From NCBI GenBank assembly GCA_903847315.1, contig CAINDG010000025.1:1-64000 (forward strand): a stretch of DNA of 64,000 bases. The letters are read 5' to 3'. Both the position numbers and the translations under genes were made by a program. This stretch comes from an uncultured Planctomycetota bacterium. GTDB lineage: Bacteria > Planctomycetota > Phycisphaerae > Sedimentisphaerales > UBA12454. Positions 53,288 through 61,953 of the stretch are shown in pieces. Within the stretch, counting starts at the first letter, position 1, and every line of letters starts with the position of its first letter. Below the pieces are notes generated by a model. That model was not told where the DNA came from. It saw only the letters and a program-made list of their open reading frames with translations, and made no database searches.

Positions 53288-53797
53288 TTACTCAATGCTT
53301 ACGTATCCCGTTACCGATTCAATCTTCACTTTCAACGTACTGCCCTCGGCGCTCAATTGCACAAACCCGTTGCTCAAACTGTTGCCGGCGATATCGAAAG
53401 GCGCCCCCATACTATCGAACTTGACGGTATTGGCTGTGCCGAAACCAGTACTGACGATATTAACTTTATTAAGCCTGCTGTCGTTTGCGAAACTTATAAC
53501 GTAACTTGCCCCGATATGCACAGGATGAGTTATCACCTGCCCGGCGGAATCTTTAATGCAGTAGCTTTCCGCTGCCGTATCGAAAACAACCGAACAACTT
53601 TTGCCCGTGCTTATCGCCATACTCTTTGCGTACTCCAGGTCGGATGCGACCATATTGGCCGCGGTCTTAAGCTGCATCGGAGCCGCCGACACATACAGCG
53701 GTACCGCGACAGCGGCTATGATGCCGAGTACTATCAGCACAATGACCACCTCTAACAGCGAAAACGCCGATAGGGTTTTCTTACAATTTTTTTTCAT
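53288..53797 (-). CDS. GspH-like minor pseudopilin
   Basis: 169 residues with a class III prepilin signal: CKKTLSAFSLLEVVIVLIVL, where the residue before the cleavage site is Ala rather than the usual Gly, and the Glu at position 5 of the mature form is kept. The body (LEYAKSMAISTGKSCSVVFD) has the GspH/FimT pattern. Cleavage and methylation would need a prepilin peptidase, which is not in the window. Confidence 0.85.
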   Translation of the reverse strand: MKKNCKKTLSAFSLLEVVIVLIVLGIIAAVAVPLYVSAAPMQLKTAANMVASDLEYAKSMAISTGKSCSVVFDTAAESYCIKDSAGQVITHPVHIGASYVISFANDSRLNKVNIVSTGFGTANTVKFDSMGAPFDIAGNSLSNGFVQLSAEGSTLKVKIESVTGYVSIE

Positions 53798-54195
53798 TTT
53801 TCAGCCTTTAAACGTAAAAAGACTGCACTGATACACTATATTTTTCGTCTTATAGGAACTTCAGCTTAACCCCCAAAAATGCGGATTTTTACTACAGGAG
53901 TGTATTTTTTGTTTTTATTATCGGTCTTTGAATCGGCACAAAATCGCTCCTTGCCTAAGCCGTTCAGGAAGCGTTTGGTGGATTGTTTAGCGGTTAAAAC
54001 CCGCAAAGTCGTTAAAGTCTGCAAAACGATTTTTAGGCGGTATTGTGTAATTGAATGCTGATTTCAGGATGTTTTTTTGAAATGCCCGATAATATTGACA
54101 TTGAAGAATGAAGATTTAAAATTGAAGAATTAAACCATTAAAAATAATTCCACTGTGGGCAACTCCGTAAATTTTAAATTTTAAATTTTAAATTC
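53798..54195. other. A+T-rich spacer inside the pilus cluster
   Basis: 398 bases with no recognisable gene. The side next to the PilX/GspK-like gene has a tandem AAATTTT repeat (54169-54194, three full copies plus part of a fourth) and nearby GAAGAATGAAGATTTAAAATTG words similar to the CAATCTTCAATTTT words at 56.57 and 60.22 kb. A separate promoter for the pilM set could lie here (a TATAGT on the - strand near 53840), but no matching -35 was found. Confidence 0.45.
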
Positions 54196-55353
54196 TTACG
54201 GATTCCGCACTATTGATTTATAGAATGCCCCTGCCGCAGGCGACCAGCGGACAAGATTCTCGCCGCTCGACCAGATTGCAAGGCTGGCTTTTTCCGGCAT
54301 ACCGGTTACCGTTACGCCGTTGGTTAATAAAGTGTTTTGTATGCCGCCGTTTAAAATATATAACGCCCCGTTAATCGTAATTGAATTGCCGGCTTTACTC
54401 CCCACATCGATATAGCTGCCTACCTGAGTATATCCCGTTGCGGCAAGTGTGCAACCTGCCGACTGTATAGTTATCTTGCCGCTGACAATCAATGCCGGAA
54501 AATTCTTCACAGCCTGTATTGTTACATTACCGCCGCCTTGTATTGTCAAATCGCCATTAACGACAAGAGTACCGTTAATGCTCACAAGGCCCTTCAAAGA
54601 CAGAGCGCTGTTGCAATAGTAAACGCCTCCCGGATTTGAACTGCTGGGCGATAAGGTCAGGCCGTTATAAGAAGCACTAAGCTGCCCGACAGAATATGAA
54701 TTACTACCAATGTAATATACCGAGCTGTAATTAGCCGGCAAAATCCCCGGCGTACTAACAGGTGCTTGCGTCACATTTGGATATAACTGCCCCTGAATAT
54801 GGCCGAGCAAAAGGCTGATTATAGTCTTTGTCGAATAAACATCCCCATTTATGCTGCCGTAATTAATAACACTATCGCCAAAATATGCATCCCCTCCGAT
54901 AACAACTACAGATGGGATATCCGACTGCACTGACTGCCAGTACACAATACACGGATTAAGACGCAATTGTGCGGTAAGGCTGCTCTGAGCGACAGTAACG
55001 CCGGCGACCTTTCTGTACGCTGACGATAATATCTGCCAGTTATACTCTGAAAGTTTTGTAACGCTTACATCGTAATAGTCATTGCCGCTAACCAATTGCT
55101 GGGCGGTCGCTCCCGTAAAATATTCCGTCGAAACGTCCTGCGGATTTAAAATAAGTCCTTTCGCGTGTTCAAGTCCCGATTCCGCCAGATAATCCATATT
55201 GGCCCTGACCGTCATATTCTTTCCGCAGGCAAGTTCCGTATCGCCGCGGACAATAAAACCGAGACCTACCACGGTTATTGCCGCTATAACCAGCAGGATA
55301 ATTAAAAGAGCGACTCCTTTGCTCCGGCTTAGTTTTTCTGCATATTTCATCAA
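54196..55353 (-). CDS. GspK/PilX-like pilus assembly protein
   Basis: 385 residues. The N-terminus RSKGVALLIILLVIAAITVV is a prepilin-type helix of the GspK/PilX kind, without the Glu at position 5, as is usual for GspK. The rest is rich in Gly, Ser, Asn and Tyr and reads like a beta-solenoid (GDAYFGDSVINYGSINGDVY, LSLKGLVSINGTLVVNGDLT), in the style of polymer-forming cytoskeletal/bactofilin-like repeats, and is unlike the classic GspK body. It overlaps the GspJ-like gene by 4 bases. Confidence 0.7.
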   Translation of the reverse strand: MMKYAEKLSRSKGVALLIILLVIAAITVVGLGFIVRGDTELACGKNMTVRANMDYLAESGLEHAKGLILNPQDVSTEYFTGATAQQLVSGNDYYDVSVTKLSEYNWQILSSAYRKVAGVTVAQSSLTAQLRLNPCIVYWQSVQSDIPSVVVIGGDAYFGDSVINYGSINGDVYSTKTIISLLLGHIQGQLYPNVTQAPVSTPGILPANYSSVYYIGSNSYSVGQLSASYNGLTLSPSSSNPGGVYYCNSALSLKGLVSINGTLVVNGDLTIQGGGNVTIQAVKNFPALIVSGKITIQSAGCTLAATGYTQVGSYIDVGSKAGNSITINGALYILNGGIQNTLLTNGVTVTGMPEKASLAIWSSGENLVRWSPAAGAFYKSIVRNP

Positions 55354-55982
55354 TCATCATCCGTCGATTTAATCACTCCGCTGCTGTCGAGCAGATAGCC
55401 TGCATAACATCTCTGTTGAGCGGTTATCTGATAGCTCCGGCTGACGCCTTTTTGTAAAATGTCGAAATAAATATTAAGTTTCTGTGCGTATGGCGGAGCC
55501 TGGTCGGTCGTAAAAGTCACATTGCTGCAATTATTAACAAGTGTAATAGTGCTTACCTGCGAATTTGCCGCCAGCCACGTTCTCGTCTGTCCGCTTAATA
55601 TATCCGTAAGCAGCAGCACCGTACCGCTAAGAAGCGAGCTCGGCTGGAAGCTGACTAAATTTATGCAGTTGTTCCCGCTTTCCAGATAGACCATTTCGTT
55701 GGGCTCTATCTTATTGTCGCCGTTATAATCTGCCCGCCATATCGCCACGCTCGTACCCAAGTTCGAACATATTAGTTTGCTGCTTCTTAAAAGTTCGCTG
55801 ATACGAACGGTCGTATAGCGGATTCTGCTGTAAATATCTGATGTGTTATCCGCCGAATCGTTCGCCGAACCCAGTGCAAACGACAGCGCCGCCACTGCGG
55901 TAAGGATTATGCTTATCACCCATACCGCCATCAGCAGTTCGACAAGTGTAAAACCTTTATTTTTTAAAATTATTTTCGTCAT
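55350..55982 (-). CDS. GspJ/PilW-like minor pseudopilin
   Basis: 210 residues with a clear class III signal NKGFTLVELLMAVWVISIIL; the Gly-Phe cleavage site and Glu5 are present. The body is beta-rich with a few Cys. It lies between the GspI-like and GspK-like genes, the order of type II secretion minor pseudopilins. A dispersed CTCTGTGTTCTCTGTGAG repeat lies in the gap upstream. Confidence 0.82.
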   Translation of the reverse strand: MTKIILKNKGFTLVELLMAVWVISIILTAVAALSFALGSANDSADNTSDIYSRIRYTTVRISELLRSSKLICSNLGTSVAIWRADYNGDNKIEPNEMVYLESGNNCINLVSFQPSSLLSGTVLLLTDILSGQTRTWLAANSQVSTITLVNNCSNVTFTTDQAPPYAQKLNIYFDILQKGVSRSYQITAQQRCYAGYLLDSSGVIKSTDDD

Positions 55983-55997
55983 ATTATAATTTTATAC

Positions 55998-56027
55998 CTC
56001 TGTGTTCTCTGTGAGCTCTGTGGCTAA
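55998..56027. repeat. Dispersed CTCTGTGTTCTCTGTGAG repeat, copy 1
   Basis: 30 bases ending in AGCTCTGTGGCTAA, identical to 61904-61933. It fills most of the 48-base gap between the GspI-like and GspJ-like genes, so it is inside a transcribed unit. Confidence 0.8.
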
Positions 56028-56030
56028 TTT

Positions 56031-56567
56031 TCATTTGCTTTTCAGTCTCACAACTTCGGCAAGTTTCACGCCGTTTTGATAAACCTGTACGGTTATCCTG
56101 ATAAAATTCTGCGTTCCGACACCGGTTTGCTGCGATACATAAACATATTCGCAGGTTGCCTGCCTGCTCAAATCGGCGTATATCGGGTCAGTAAAAACTG
56201 CACCGGCCGCGTTTTTTATTTGTCCCTTTGCCTCGCTATAACCGTTATATGTGGAAACTATCAGACTGAAATCGGTGTTGATAATCTGCTCGGCAAGGTC
56301 GCAGGCGAGTTTCGTAGCGATTGTCTGACTGCACCCCTGCTGCTGAACCGTTGCGCTCGATGCGAATGGAAGAAGCAGTCCCGCCGCCGCTATTGACAAA
56401 ATAACAAGAGCTATCAGTGCCTCAACAAGTGTAAACCCCTTCACCAATTTACACTTTGGTTGAGCATTTTGAAAACCGGCCAAAGCGGTTTTGAGTGCTT
56501 TCTTAAGTTTTACCGCCACAATATAAATTGGTGTGGGGGTAAACGCTTTTAAATTTTCAATCTTCAT
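56031..56567 (-). CDS. GspI/PilV-like minor pseudopilin with long leader
   Basis: 178 residues. The prepilin helix VKGFTLVEALIALVILSIAA begins only at about residue 42, so the leader is far longer than the usual 5-10 residues. The leader (FTPTPIYIVAVKLKKALKTA) is open from the ATG at 56567; no in-frame ATG lies nearer the helix, so either a non-ATG start is used or the long leader is real. The body carries two Cys and the LACDLAEQIINTDF pattern of GspI. Confidence 0.8.
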   Translation of the reverse strand: MKIENLKAFTPTPIYIVAVKLKKALKTALAGFQNAQPKCKLVKGFTLVEALIALVILSIAAAGLLLPFASSATVQQQGCSQTIATKLACDLAEQIINTDFSLIVSTYNGYSEAKGQIKNAAGAVFTDPIYADLSRQATCEYVYVSQQTGVGTQNFIRITVQVYQNGVKLAEVVRLKSK

Positions 56568-56582
56568 TTTTCAATCTTCAAT

Positions 56583-56622
56583 AAAAAAAACGGCTGGTCA
56601 GCCCACACTGAACTGACCAGCC
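56583..56622 (-). terminator. Rho-independent terminator after the major pilin gene
   Basis: On the - strand a perfect 10-bp stem (56622-56613 with 56601-56592, GGCTGGTCAG arms) and an 11-base loop is followed by GTTTTTTTTAT. It lies about 65 bases after the pilin stop codon. It would end or attenuate transcription from the pilin promoter, so pilin can be made in excess over the genes downstream. Confidence 0.88.
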
Positions 56623-56687
56623 TGTATCTTTTCTCCGGGTTTTACCAGCCGGAGCTTCGCCGCCTGATGTTTATCCGCCCATGCGGA

Positions 56688-57140
56688 TTACATTGCAGCG
56701 TGAGCAGTGTTATCATTTGCATTAAACGCTCCGGTTGTTGAGTTGTAATACCAGCCGCTGCTGTCATCTGCAGGAGGAACGCCTGTGCCTGTAGATACCT
56801 CGTCACTCTCACCGAACGGATTCTTCGGCATCTTTTGCAGATAAGGACCCCAAAGACCTGTAGCAGGTGCCTGTACCGTAGCCAGTTTGCCGTCGGTGGA
56901 TGTATAGCCGGTCATTGCCTGAACAAACGTAACGCCCGTTACAGTGCCCGGCAGTGCGCTGTGCTGAAGTTTGTAAAGCTGAATCTGCGAACGAACCGTC
57001 TGCAGGTCACTCATAAGAGTTGACACCCTAGCCTGATCGCTGGCATCGCTGAACTGCGGTATTACTATCGCAGCGAGAATGCTGAGGATGACCACAACAA
57101 TCAAAATTTCAACCAATGTAAAACCATTTCTTTTTTTCAT
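56688..57140 (-). CDS. Major pilin / GspG-like pseudopilin
   Basis: 150 residues. Class III signal KKRNGFTLVEILIVVVILSILAAIVIPQF with Gly-Phe cleavage site and Glu5. The body has the GspG layout: long helix (VSTLMSDLQTVRSQIQLYKLQH), LWGPYLQKMPKNPF and the terminal GWYYNSTTGAFNAN, with several Asp that could bind calcium. AAGGAG stands 9 bases before the ATG. First gene of the cluster, followed by a terminator, as expected for the most abundant subunit. Confidence 0.92.
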   Translation of the reverse strand: MKKRNGFTLVEILIVVVILSILAAIVIPQFSDASDQARVSTLMSDLQTVRSQIQLYKLQHSALPGTVTGVTFVQAMTGYTSTDGKLATVQAPATGLWGPYLQKMPKNPFGESDEVSTGTGVPPADDSSGWYYNSTTGAFNANDNTAHAAM

Positions 57141-57414
57141 TTTTTCTTCTCCTTTGCAAGGAAAGGCTTTTATAAATTCTTAAATCTATATCACTAATAT
57201 TGTTAGTCTAATTGCTATAATTGCTATCGGCCAACCGTCCGGACGACTTAATCAACCGTTTTACCCGCCCTTTTTTTAATTCGAATTTATCTCGAACGCC
57301 CCATAAAACTCTAATTTTTATTACAAATACATCCGAAAACAATGTTCCCAGGGTGGTCTATCGCCTTTGAAAGTATACGAAATTAAAAGCTATGTGCAAA
57401 ATGGGACGGAAAAA

Positions 57415-57873
57415 TCAGATGTTTAATGTTTGTGCGTGTTTTAGACCGTTAATTTTGATTGTCCGGTTTGTTTCTCCGTTATGCTGCATATCTATATAAA
57501 TACAATCAAATCCTTTAAGTGCTTCCGCCACCTTATCAGCCCACTCGATAAGAATAACCGACTCAGGTCCTAAAAAATCTTCGAACCCCAGTGCCGCAAA
57601 CTCCGCGATTGTATTTATCCGATACGCGTCGATATGAAAAATATTGAACCTGCCCTGATACTCGTTGACGATTACAAACGTCGGACTATTGACTTGTGCA
57701 GGTTTGTCCGCTCCGGCGCCGGCGGCTATTCCTTTTACAAGACTTGTCTTGCCGCTGCCCAGCGGCCCCGTCAGACAAACCACATTCTCCGGCTCAAGCA
57801 ATGCCCCGATTTTCTTGCCTATCTCGAATGTCTTTTCGACTGAATCTGAAATAATTTGTATGGTTTTATTCAT
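57415..57873 (-). CDS. tsaE: tRNA threonylcarbamoyladenosine biosynthesis ATPase
   Basis: 152 residues. P-loop LTGPLGSGKTSLVKGIA, then VNSPTFVIVNEYQGRFNIFHIDAYRI and the acidic VILIEWADKV, all typical of TsaE. It works with TsaB and TsaD to put the t6A modification on tRNAs that read ANN codons. Its start overlaps the end of thiL by 8 bases. The 274-base gap between its stop and the pilin start holds the pilin leader. Confidence 0.94.
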   Translation of the reverse strand: MNKTIQIISDSVEKTFEIGKKIGALLEPENVVCLTGPLGSGKTSLVKGIAAGAGADKPAQVNSPTFVIVNEYQGRFNIFHIDAYRINTIAEFAALGFEDFLGPESVILIEWADKVAEALKGFDCIYIDMQHNGETNRTIKINGLKHAQTLNI

Positions 57874-58774
57874 TTGTCGCTAAATGGTCGTATCCACCGG
57901 GTTTCAGGTCAATAATTTTCCCATTAGGCATTTTTATTTTTACAGCCCTGCCGCCGGTAATTTTGCCTACCGCGGTAAGTTTAACTTTAAACCGCCATTG
58001 TTTTTTTAGACGCTCGAATTTCTTTTGCGGCATCGTAAACAAAAGTTCAAAGTCTTCGCCGTCATTCAAAGCGGCATTTAAACCGCCGGCGTTTCTGGAA
58101 ACAGGAATTTTATCAGCTTCTACAATCGCGCCTTTCCTGCTCAGCCTGCATATATGATTCAGGTCGCTGCTGAGCCCGTCGCTTATATCCATCATCGAAT
58201 TTGCGCCGGCTTTGGCAATCGCAAGCGATTCTTTCAGGCGAGGCTCAAATTCCAGATGTTTTTTAAATATCGATCCGCCCAGCGTTCCTGTTACGCAAAT
58301 TGCATCACCAATTTTTGCTGTGCTCCTTTTAATAGGTTTTGTTTTACCTGGTACACTCAACATCGAAACGCTGATTGCTAATGGTTTCGTCCAGCTTGTC
58401 ATATCCCCGCCGACAAGTGGACAATTATATTTCTTTGCCGCTATGAGTATGCCTTTATGCAGTCTTTTAAGTCTGCCAGCACCAAAATTCCTCGGCAGAG
58501 CGACTGAAACAACCGCCGCCAGCGGTATCGTCGCCATTGCCGCGCAATCGCTCAAACTTGCCGCCATTGATTTATAGCCGATTTGCTCAAGAGTCGCTTT
58601 TTTCGTATCGAAGTGTACCCCGTCAAGAAGCATATCCGTCGTGATAAGAACCGAACCCCCGCTCGGCAGTTTCACTTCTGCCATATCATCGCCGATACCA
58701 ATGGGAAATTTTGCGGGATTAAGTTTTCCTTTAGCCGCAAAGTACTGAACAAGTTCTGTTTCGCCGCCGCTCAT
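57866..58774 (-). CDS. thiL: Thiamine-monophosphate kinase
   Basis: 302 residues, a PurM/ThiL-fold kinase that makes thiamine pyrophosphate from thiamine phosphate and ATP. Marks are the N-terminal GIGDDMAEVKLPSG, TTDMLLDGVHFD, VGGDMTSW and the later MDISDGLSSDLNHI with DGEDFELLFTM. It lies 12 bases after argH and overlaps tsaE, so the three are probably one transcript. Confidence 0.93.
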   Translation of the reverse strand: MSGGETELVQYFAAKGKLNPAKFPIGIGDDMAEVKLPSGGSVLITTDMLLDGVHFDTKKATLEQIGYKSMAASLSDCAAMATIPLAAVVSVALPRNFGAGRLKRLHKGILIAAKKYNCPLVGGDMTSWTKPLAISVSMLSVPGKTKPIKRSTAKIGDAICVTGTLGGSIFKKHLEFEPRLKESLAIAKAGANSMMDISDGLSSDLNHICRLSRKGAIVEADKIPVSRNAGGLNAALNDGEDFELLFTMPQKKFERLKKQWRFKVKLTAVGKITGGRAVKIKMPNGKIIDLKPGGYDHLATNE

Positions 58775-58786
58775 CGTTTTGCGAGC

Positions 58787-60178
58787 CTACTCGCCCGTGG
58801 CGAGCTGCTTTTTCCAGTAATTTACCTGCTCGATGCCCTGCGCAGGCGATGCCGCCGCCGCCGTCGCGTACGAAGCAGCCACATTTTTACTGCCCAGACA
58901 CAGATAAACATCCTCGCCGATAACATTACTGTACTTTTTGAACTGTTCAATTGAAATTTGAGCAAGTCCCTTGCCGTCTTTCTCGCACTGTGCGACAAGA
59001 GTTCCTACTATTCCATGCGCCGTCCGGAAAGCCACACCCTTTTTAACAAGATATTCCGCCAGCGCCGTCGCGTCCAGAAATCCTTTATCCAGACCGGCCG
59101 AAATCTTTTCAGTTTTAAAAGCGGTATTCTCAACTATCGCGCAAGCCATATCGACACAGGCTTCTATCGTATCCGAAGCCTTAAATGTATGAACTTTATC
59201 TTCCTGCAGGTCGCGGTTATAGCCGCTCGGCTGCGCCTTCAATATCGTCAGTATCGCCATTAGCGAACCATAAACAGCGCCCGCCTTGCCGCGGATAAGC
59301 TCAAGCATATCCGGATTGCGTTTTTGCGGCATCATACTCGACGATGTGCAGAAAGCGTCGTCAATCCGTATAAAATCGAATTCCGTCGTCGAGAATATAA
59401 TCCAGTCCTCGGCGAATTTCGACAGATGCGCAGCAATCAGGCAGCAATCGAAGACGAACTCCGCGCAAAAATCTCTATCGGAAACCGAATCAATCGTATT
59501 ATATGTAATATCCGAAAAGCCCAACAGGCCGCAAACCTGCTTTCTGTCTAAAGGCAGAGACGAGCCTGCAATCGCCCCGCTGCCCAAAGGCGAAAGGTTC
59601 AAAAGCAGTCGGCAGTTTTTCAGTCGAAGATTATCGCGGTTGAGCTGCTCGACAAAACTCAGCAGGTAAGCCGCGATGGAAATCGGCTGCGCCCGCTGCA
59701 AATGCGTATATCCCGGCATAATGTCATTTACATATTTTTCAGCAAGTTTGACAAACGCCTTTTGCAGCAGTGCAATCTTGGCCTGTATCAATTCTATTTC
59801 GTCGCGCATCCACAGCCGCATATCTGTCGCGACCTGGTCGTTTCGGCTTCTGCCGGTATGCAGTTTCTTGCCCGCGTCGCCGATTTTCGCAATCAGCGCC
59901 GCCTCAATCGCCATATGAATATCTTCATAAGTCTTGTCGAATTTGAATTTGCCCTCTGCAATCTGGCGTGAAATCTCAATCAGGGCGTCTTTAATCTGTT
60001 TGAGTTCGTCTTTTGTTAATAGTTTCTTTTCGCAGAGCATCTCCGCATGGGCAATCGAACCGACAATATCGTATTTATAGAGCCGCTTATCGAACGATAG
60101 CGACTCGACAAAATCGACAGCGCCAGAATCGGTAGCTTTGCCTAAGCGATGTTCCCAGCTTTTTTGCGTCTCTGCCAT
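58787..60178 (-). CDS. argH: Argininosuccinate lyase
   Basis: 463 residues, the last enzyme of arginine synthesis, splitting argininosuccinate to arginine and fumarate. The signature loop SSMMPQKRNPDMLELIRGK, the HTGRSRNDQVATDMRLW segment and PGYTHLQRAQP are clear. GGAG stands 8 bases before the ATG and a good promoter lies just beyond. Confidence 0.96.
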   Translation of the reverse strand: MAETQKSWEHRLGKATDSGAVDFVESLSFDKRLYKYDIVGSIAHAEMLCEKKLLTKDELKQIKDALIEISRQIAEGKFKFDKTYEDIHMAIEAALIAKIGDAGKKLHTGRSRNDQVATDMRLWMRDEIELIQAKIALLQKAFVKLAEKYVNDIMPGYTHLQRAQPISIAAYLLSFVEQLNRDNLRLKNCRLLLNLSPLGSGAIAGSSLPLDRKQVCGLLGFSDITYNTIDSVSDRDFCAEFVFDCCLIAAHLSKFAEDWIIFSTTEFDFIRIDDAFCTSSSMMPQKRNPDMLELIRGKAGAVYGSLMAILTILKAQPSGYNRDLQEDKVHTFKASDTIEACVDMACAIVENTAFKTEKISAGLDKGFLDATALAEYLVKKGVAFRTAHGIVGTLVAQCEKDGKGLAQISIEQFKKYSNVIGEDVYLCLGSKNVAASYATAAAASPAQGIEQVNYWKKQLATGE

Positions 60179-60208
60179 AATTATTCTCCAATTAACAATT
60201 TACGGGAA

Positions 60209-60236
60209 ATTATAACCGCAAATCTTCAATTTTCAA
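60209..60236 (-). promoter_or_regulatory. Sigma-70-type promoter of argH-thiL-tsaE
   Basis: On the - strand TTGAAA (60236-60231), 16-base spacer, TATAAT (60214-60209), about 30 bases before the argH ATG. The -35 box falls within the last codons of the acyltransferase gene, in a CAATCTTCA repeat tract. Confidence 0.65.
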
Positions 60237-61188
60237 TCTTCAATTTCTTTTCGTCTCTCGGCCTTGTTTTCCATCGCCGGTGAATCCACCAGTACTGCGT
60301 CGGGTCTTTGCGTATCGAATCCTCAAACGCCTTCGTATATTCCTGTGTAATCCACAATAGCGGGTCGTCCTTATCCTTCCATTCATCCGGCATTATCAGC
60401 CTGACCATTTCAATCTCGAAAAAGAACTTATCTCCCGCCCTTCTGCTTACTCCGACTCCTATCGGCAGGTTATATTGAATCGCCAAAAGTCCTATGCTTT
60501 TATACGTGCTCGCCTTTCTGCCGAAAAAGTCAACGAATATTCCTTTCTTGCCCGCGTCCTGGTCCGCTATGAAGCAAAGCGTCGAACCCTGCCGGACGAT
60601 TTGTTCCATCGACTCCGACGCTCCTTTTTTATCTATAATTTTCTGTCCTTTTCGCTGCCGGACGTCATAGAGATATTTATTAAGAAATTTATTATCGAAC
60701 GGCCGCGCGATACTGTAAATATCGAACCCGAATTCGCCCAGCAGGTACCCCATTATTTCGAAGTTGCCGTAATGGCCCGATACAAGCAATAGGGGCTTAT
60801 GTTCCGCCATCATCCATTTTACCCACTCGACATTTTTATAGCTCGAATACTGTTCCCATTTTTCTTTTTGTATTACCCGCGGCGAAAAAACCACATCCAC
60901 CGCAAGCATCACAAGATTTTCAAAACTCCGTATCCCAGTCTGCTCTATCCACGCATCGTCTTTATCCGGAAAACTTGCCCGCAGGTTTTCAATCGCTCTT
61001 TCCCTGCCTCTGGTGTAATGCTTCCATAGTCCCCTGCCTAAAAAGCGGGCGAATTTCAAAACCTTCTCAACCGGAAACAGGAACACAAAGAACAGAAAAC
61101 CGCGCAGCAGGACATAAACAAGCCATTGTTCGACAATCGTCTGCTTGCGTTTATGCCTTTTTCTTTCCCGTTTTTCTTCTGCCATCAC
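60226..61188 (-). CDS. Lysophospholipid/lipid A-type acyltransferase (LpxL/HtrB family)
   Basis: 320 residues. After a basic start (EEKRERKRHKRKQ) and one membrane helix (about 25-43) comes the acyltransferase domain with the HX4E motif in SGHYGNFEIMGY, ARPFDNKFLN and CFIADQDAGKKGIFVDFFG. The family adds a secondary acyl chain to lipid A precursors or to phosphatidylinositol mannosides; together with the secretin this supports an LPS-bearing outer membrane. The C-terminus ends in a WWIHRRWKTRP motif. Confidence 0.87.
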   Translation of the reverse strand: MMAEEKRERKRHKRKQTIVEQWLVYVLLRGFLFFVFLFPVEKVLKFARFLGRGLWKHYTRGRERAIENLRASFPDKDDAWIEQTGIRSFENLVMLAVDVVFSPRVIQKEKWEQYSSYKNVEWVKWMMAEHKPLLLVSGHYGNFEIMGYLLGEFGFDIYSIARPFDNKFLNKYLYDVRQRKGQKIIDKKGASESMEQIVRQGSTLCFIADQDAGKKGIFVDFFGRKASTYKSIGLLAIQYNLPIGVGVSRRAGDKFFFEIEMVRLIMPDEWKDKDDPLLWITQEYTKAFEDSIRKDPTQYWWIHRRWKTRPRDEKKLKIEN

Positions 61189-61356
61189 TTAATATTTTAA
61201 CTTTCACTAACTATCTGTCAAGCAAAGCTTTATAAAAATTAAAATAATACTCCAACGAATATCTTTAATAAGGGTTTGTATGTGAAGTATAAACAAACAC
61301 CGTATTTTAACAATATAAGACTGATATAAAAAATTAAGAACATGAAAATTTATACT

Positions 61357-61376
61357 TTACAATATTGTAATATAAT
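61357..61376 (+). promoter_or_regulatory. Palindromic operator joined to a -10 box, upstream of the HTH gene
   Basis: TTACAATATTGTAA (61357-61370) is a perfect 14-base palindrome, directly followed by TATAAT (61371-61376). The ATG of the HTH gene is at 61391. A repressor bound at the palindrome would cover the spacer of the promoter, so autoregulation is likely. The -35 region is weak (TTTATA). Confidence 0.7.
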
Positions 61377-61390
61377 GCAATAATATATTT

Positions 61391-61849
61391 ATGCAATCTA
61401 TACGGGAAACGATTTTAAAACAGATGGCAGATTTGGAACTGACTATTTATCAGGTCTCCAAAATGCTTGAGAATAAAATTCCGCAACGAACAATTTATAC
61501 TTTTCTTACTGGTGAAAAAGATACTTCCACGGCAACCGCCTCCCTAATAATGGAAATGTTAGGACTAAGCATAAAAGTTGAGAACGGTAATACTATCTCT
61601 AAAAAGGAAATCTTTATGAAAACACAAAAACCTAAAACATTTCGAGGTAGAGTAATCGCTGAATGGGAAAAAATAGGCAAGCCTGATTGGAGTCCGAGGG
61701 AAATACTTGGTATCTGTTTACTCGTTGACTTCGAATTTAGAATCGAGGGAAACAATCCCGCTCCAATATTTCGCAATAGAATAGAATCAAAAGATTACAG
61801 CAAGGCGATTGCCTGGGCACAAGGCTTAAAATTTTCTGAATGGAAATAA
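61391..61849 (+). CDS. Small helix-turn-helix regulator-like protein
   Basis: 152 residues. The first 60 look like a Cro/XRE-type DNA-binding domain (QMADLELTIYQVSKMLENKI, then PQRTIYTFLTGEKDTS, then an amphipathic helix LIMEMLGLSIKV). The second half (from MKTQKPKTFRGRV) is not recognised; it contains two Trp-rich segments and EWEKIGKPDWSPREILGICL. The palindromic site in its promoter fits self-repression. It is a single gene between divergent and convergent - strand genes, with A+T-rich flanks. Confidence 0.65.
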   Translation: MQSIRETILKQMADLELTIYQVSKMLENKIPQRTIYTFLTGEKDTSTATASLIMEMLGLSIKVENGNTISKKEIFMKTQKPKTFRGRVIAEWEKIGKPDWSPREILGICLLVDFEFRIEGNNPAPIFRNRIESKDYSKAIAWAQGLKFSEWK

Positions 61850-61903
61850 AGAGTTCAGTTTAAATTTGTGTTAATTCGTATGGATTCGTGGTTATATTTA
61901 TAT

Positions 61904-61933
61904 CTCTGTGTTCTCTGTGAGCTCTGTGGCTAA
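61904..61933. repeat. Dispersed CTCTGTGTTCTCTGTGAG repeat, copy 2
   Basis: 30 bases identical to 55998-56027. It is preceded by GTGTTAATTCGTATGGATTCGTGG, another familiar intergenic word, and followed by a partial ATCTCTGTGG copy. It lies between the HTH gene and holA 3' ends. Confidence 0.8.
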
Positions 61934-61953
61934 ATATAGTATCTCTGTGGCAA

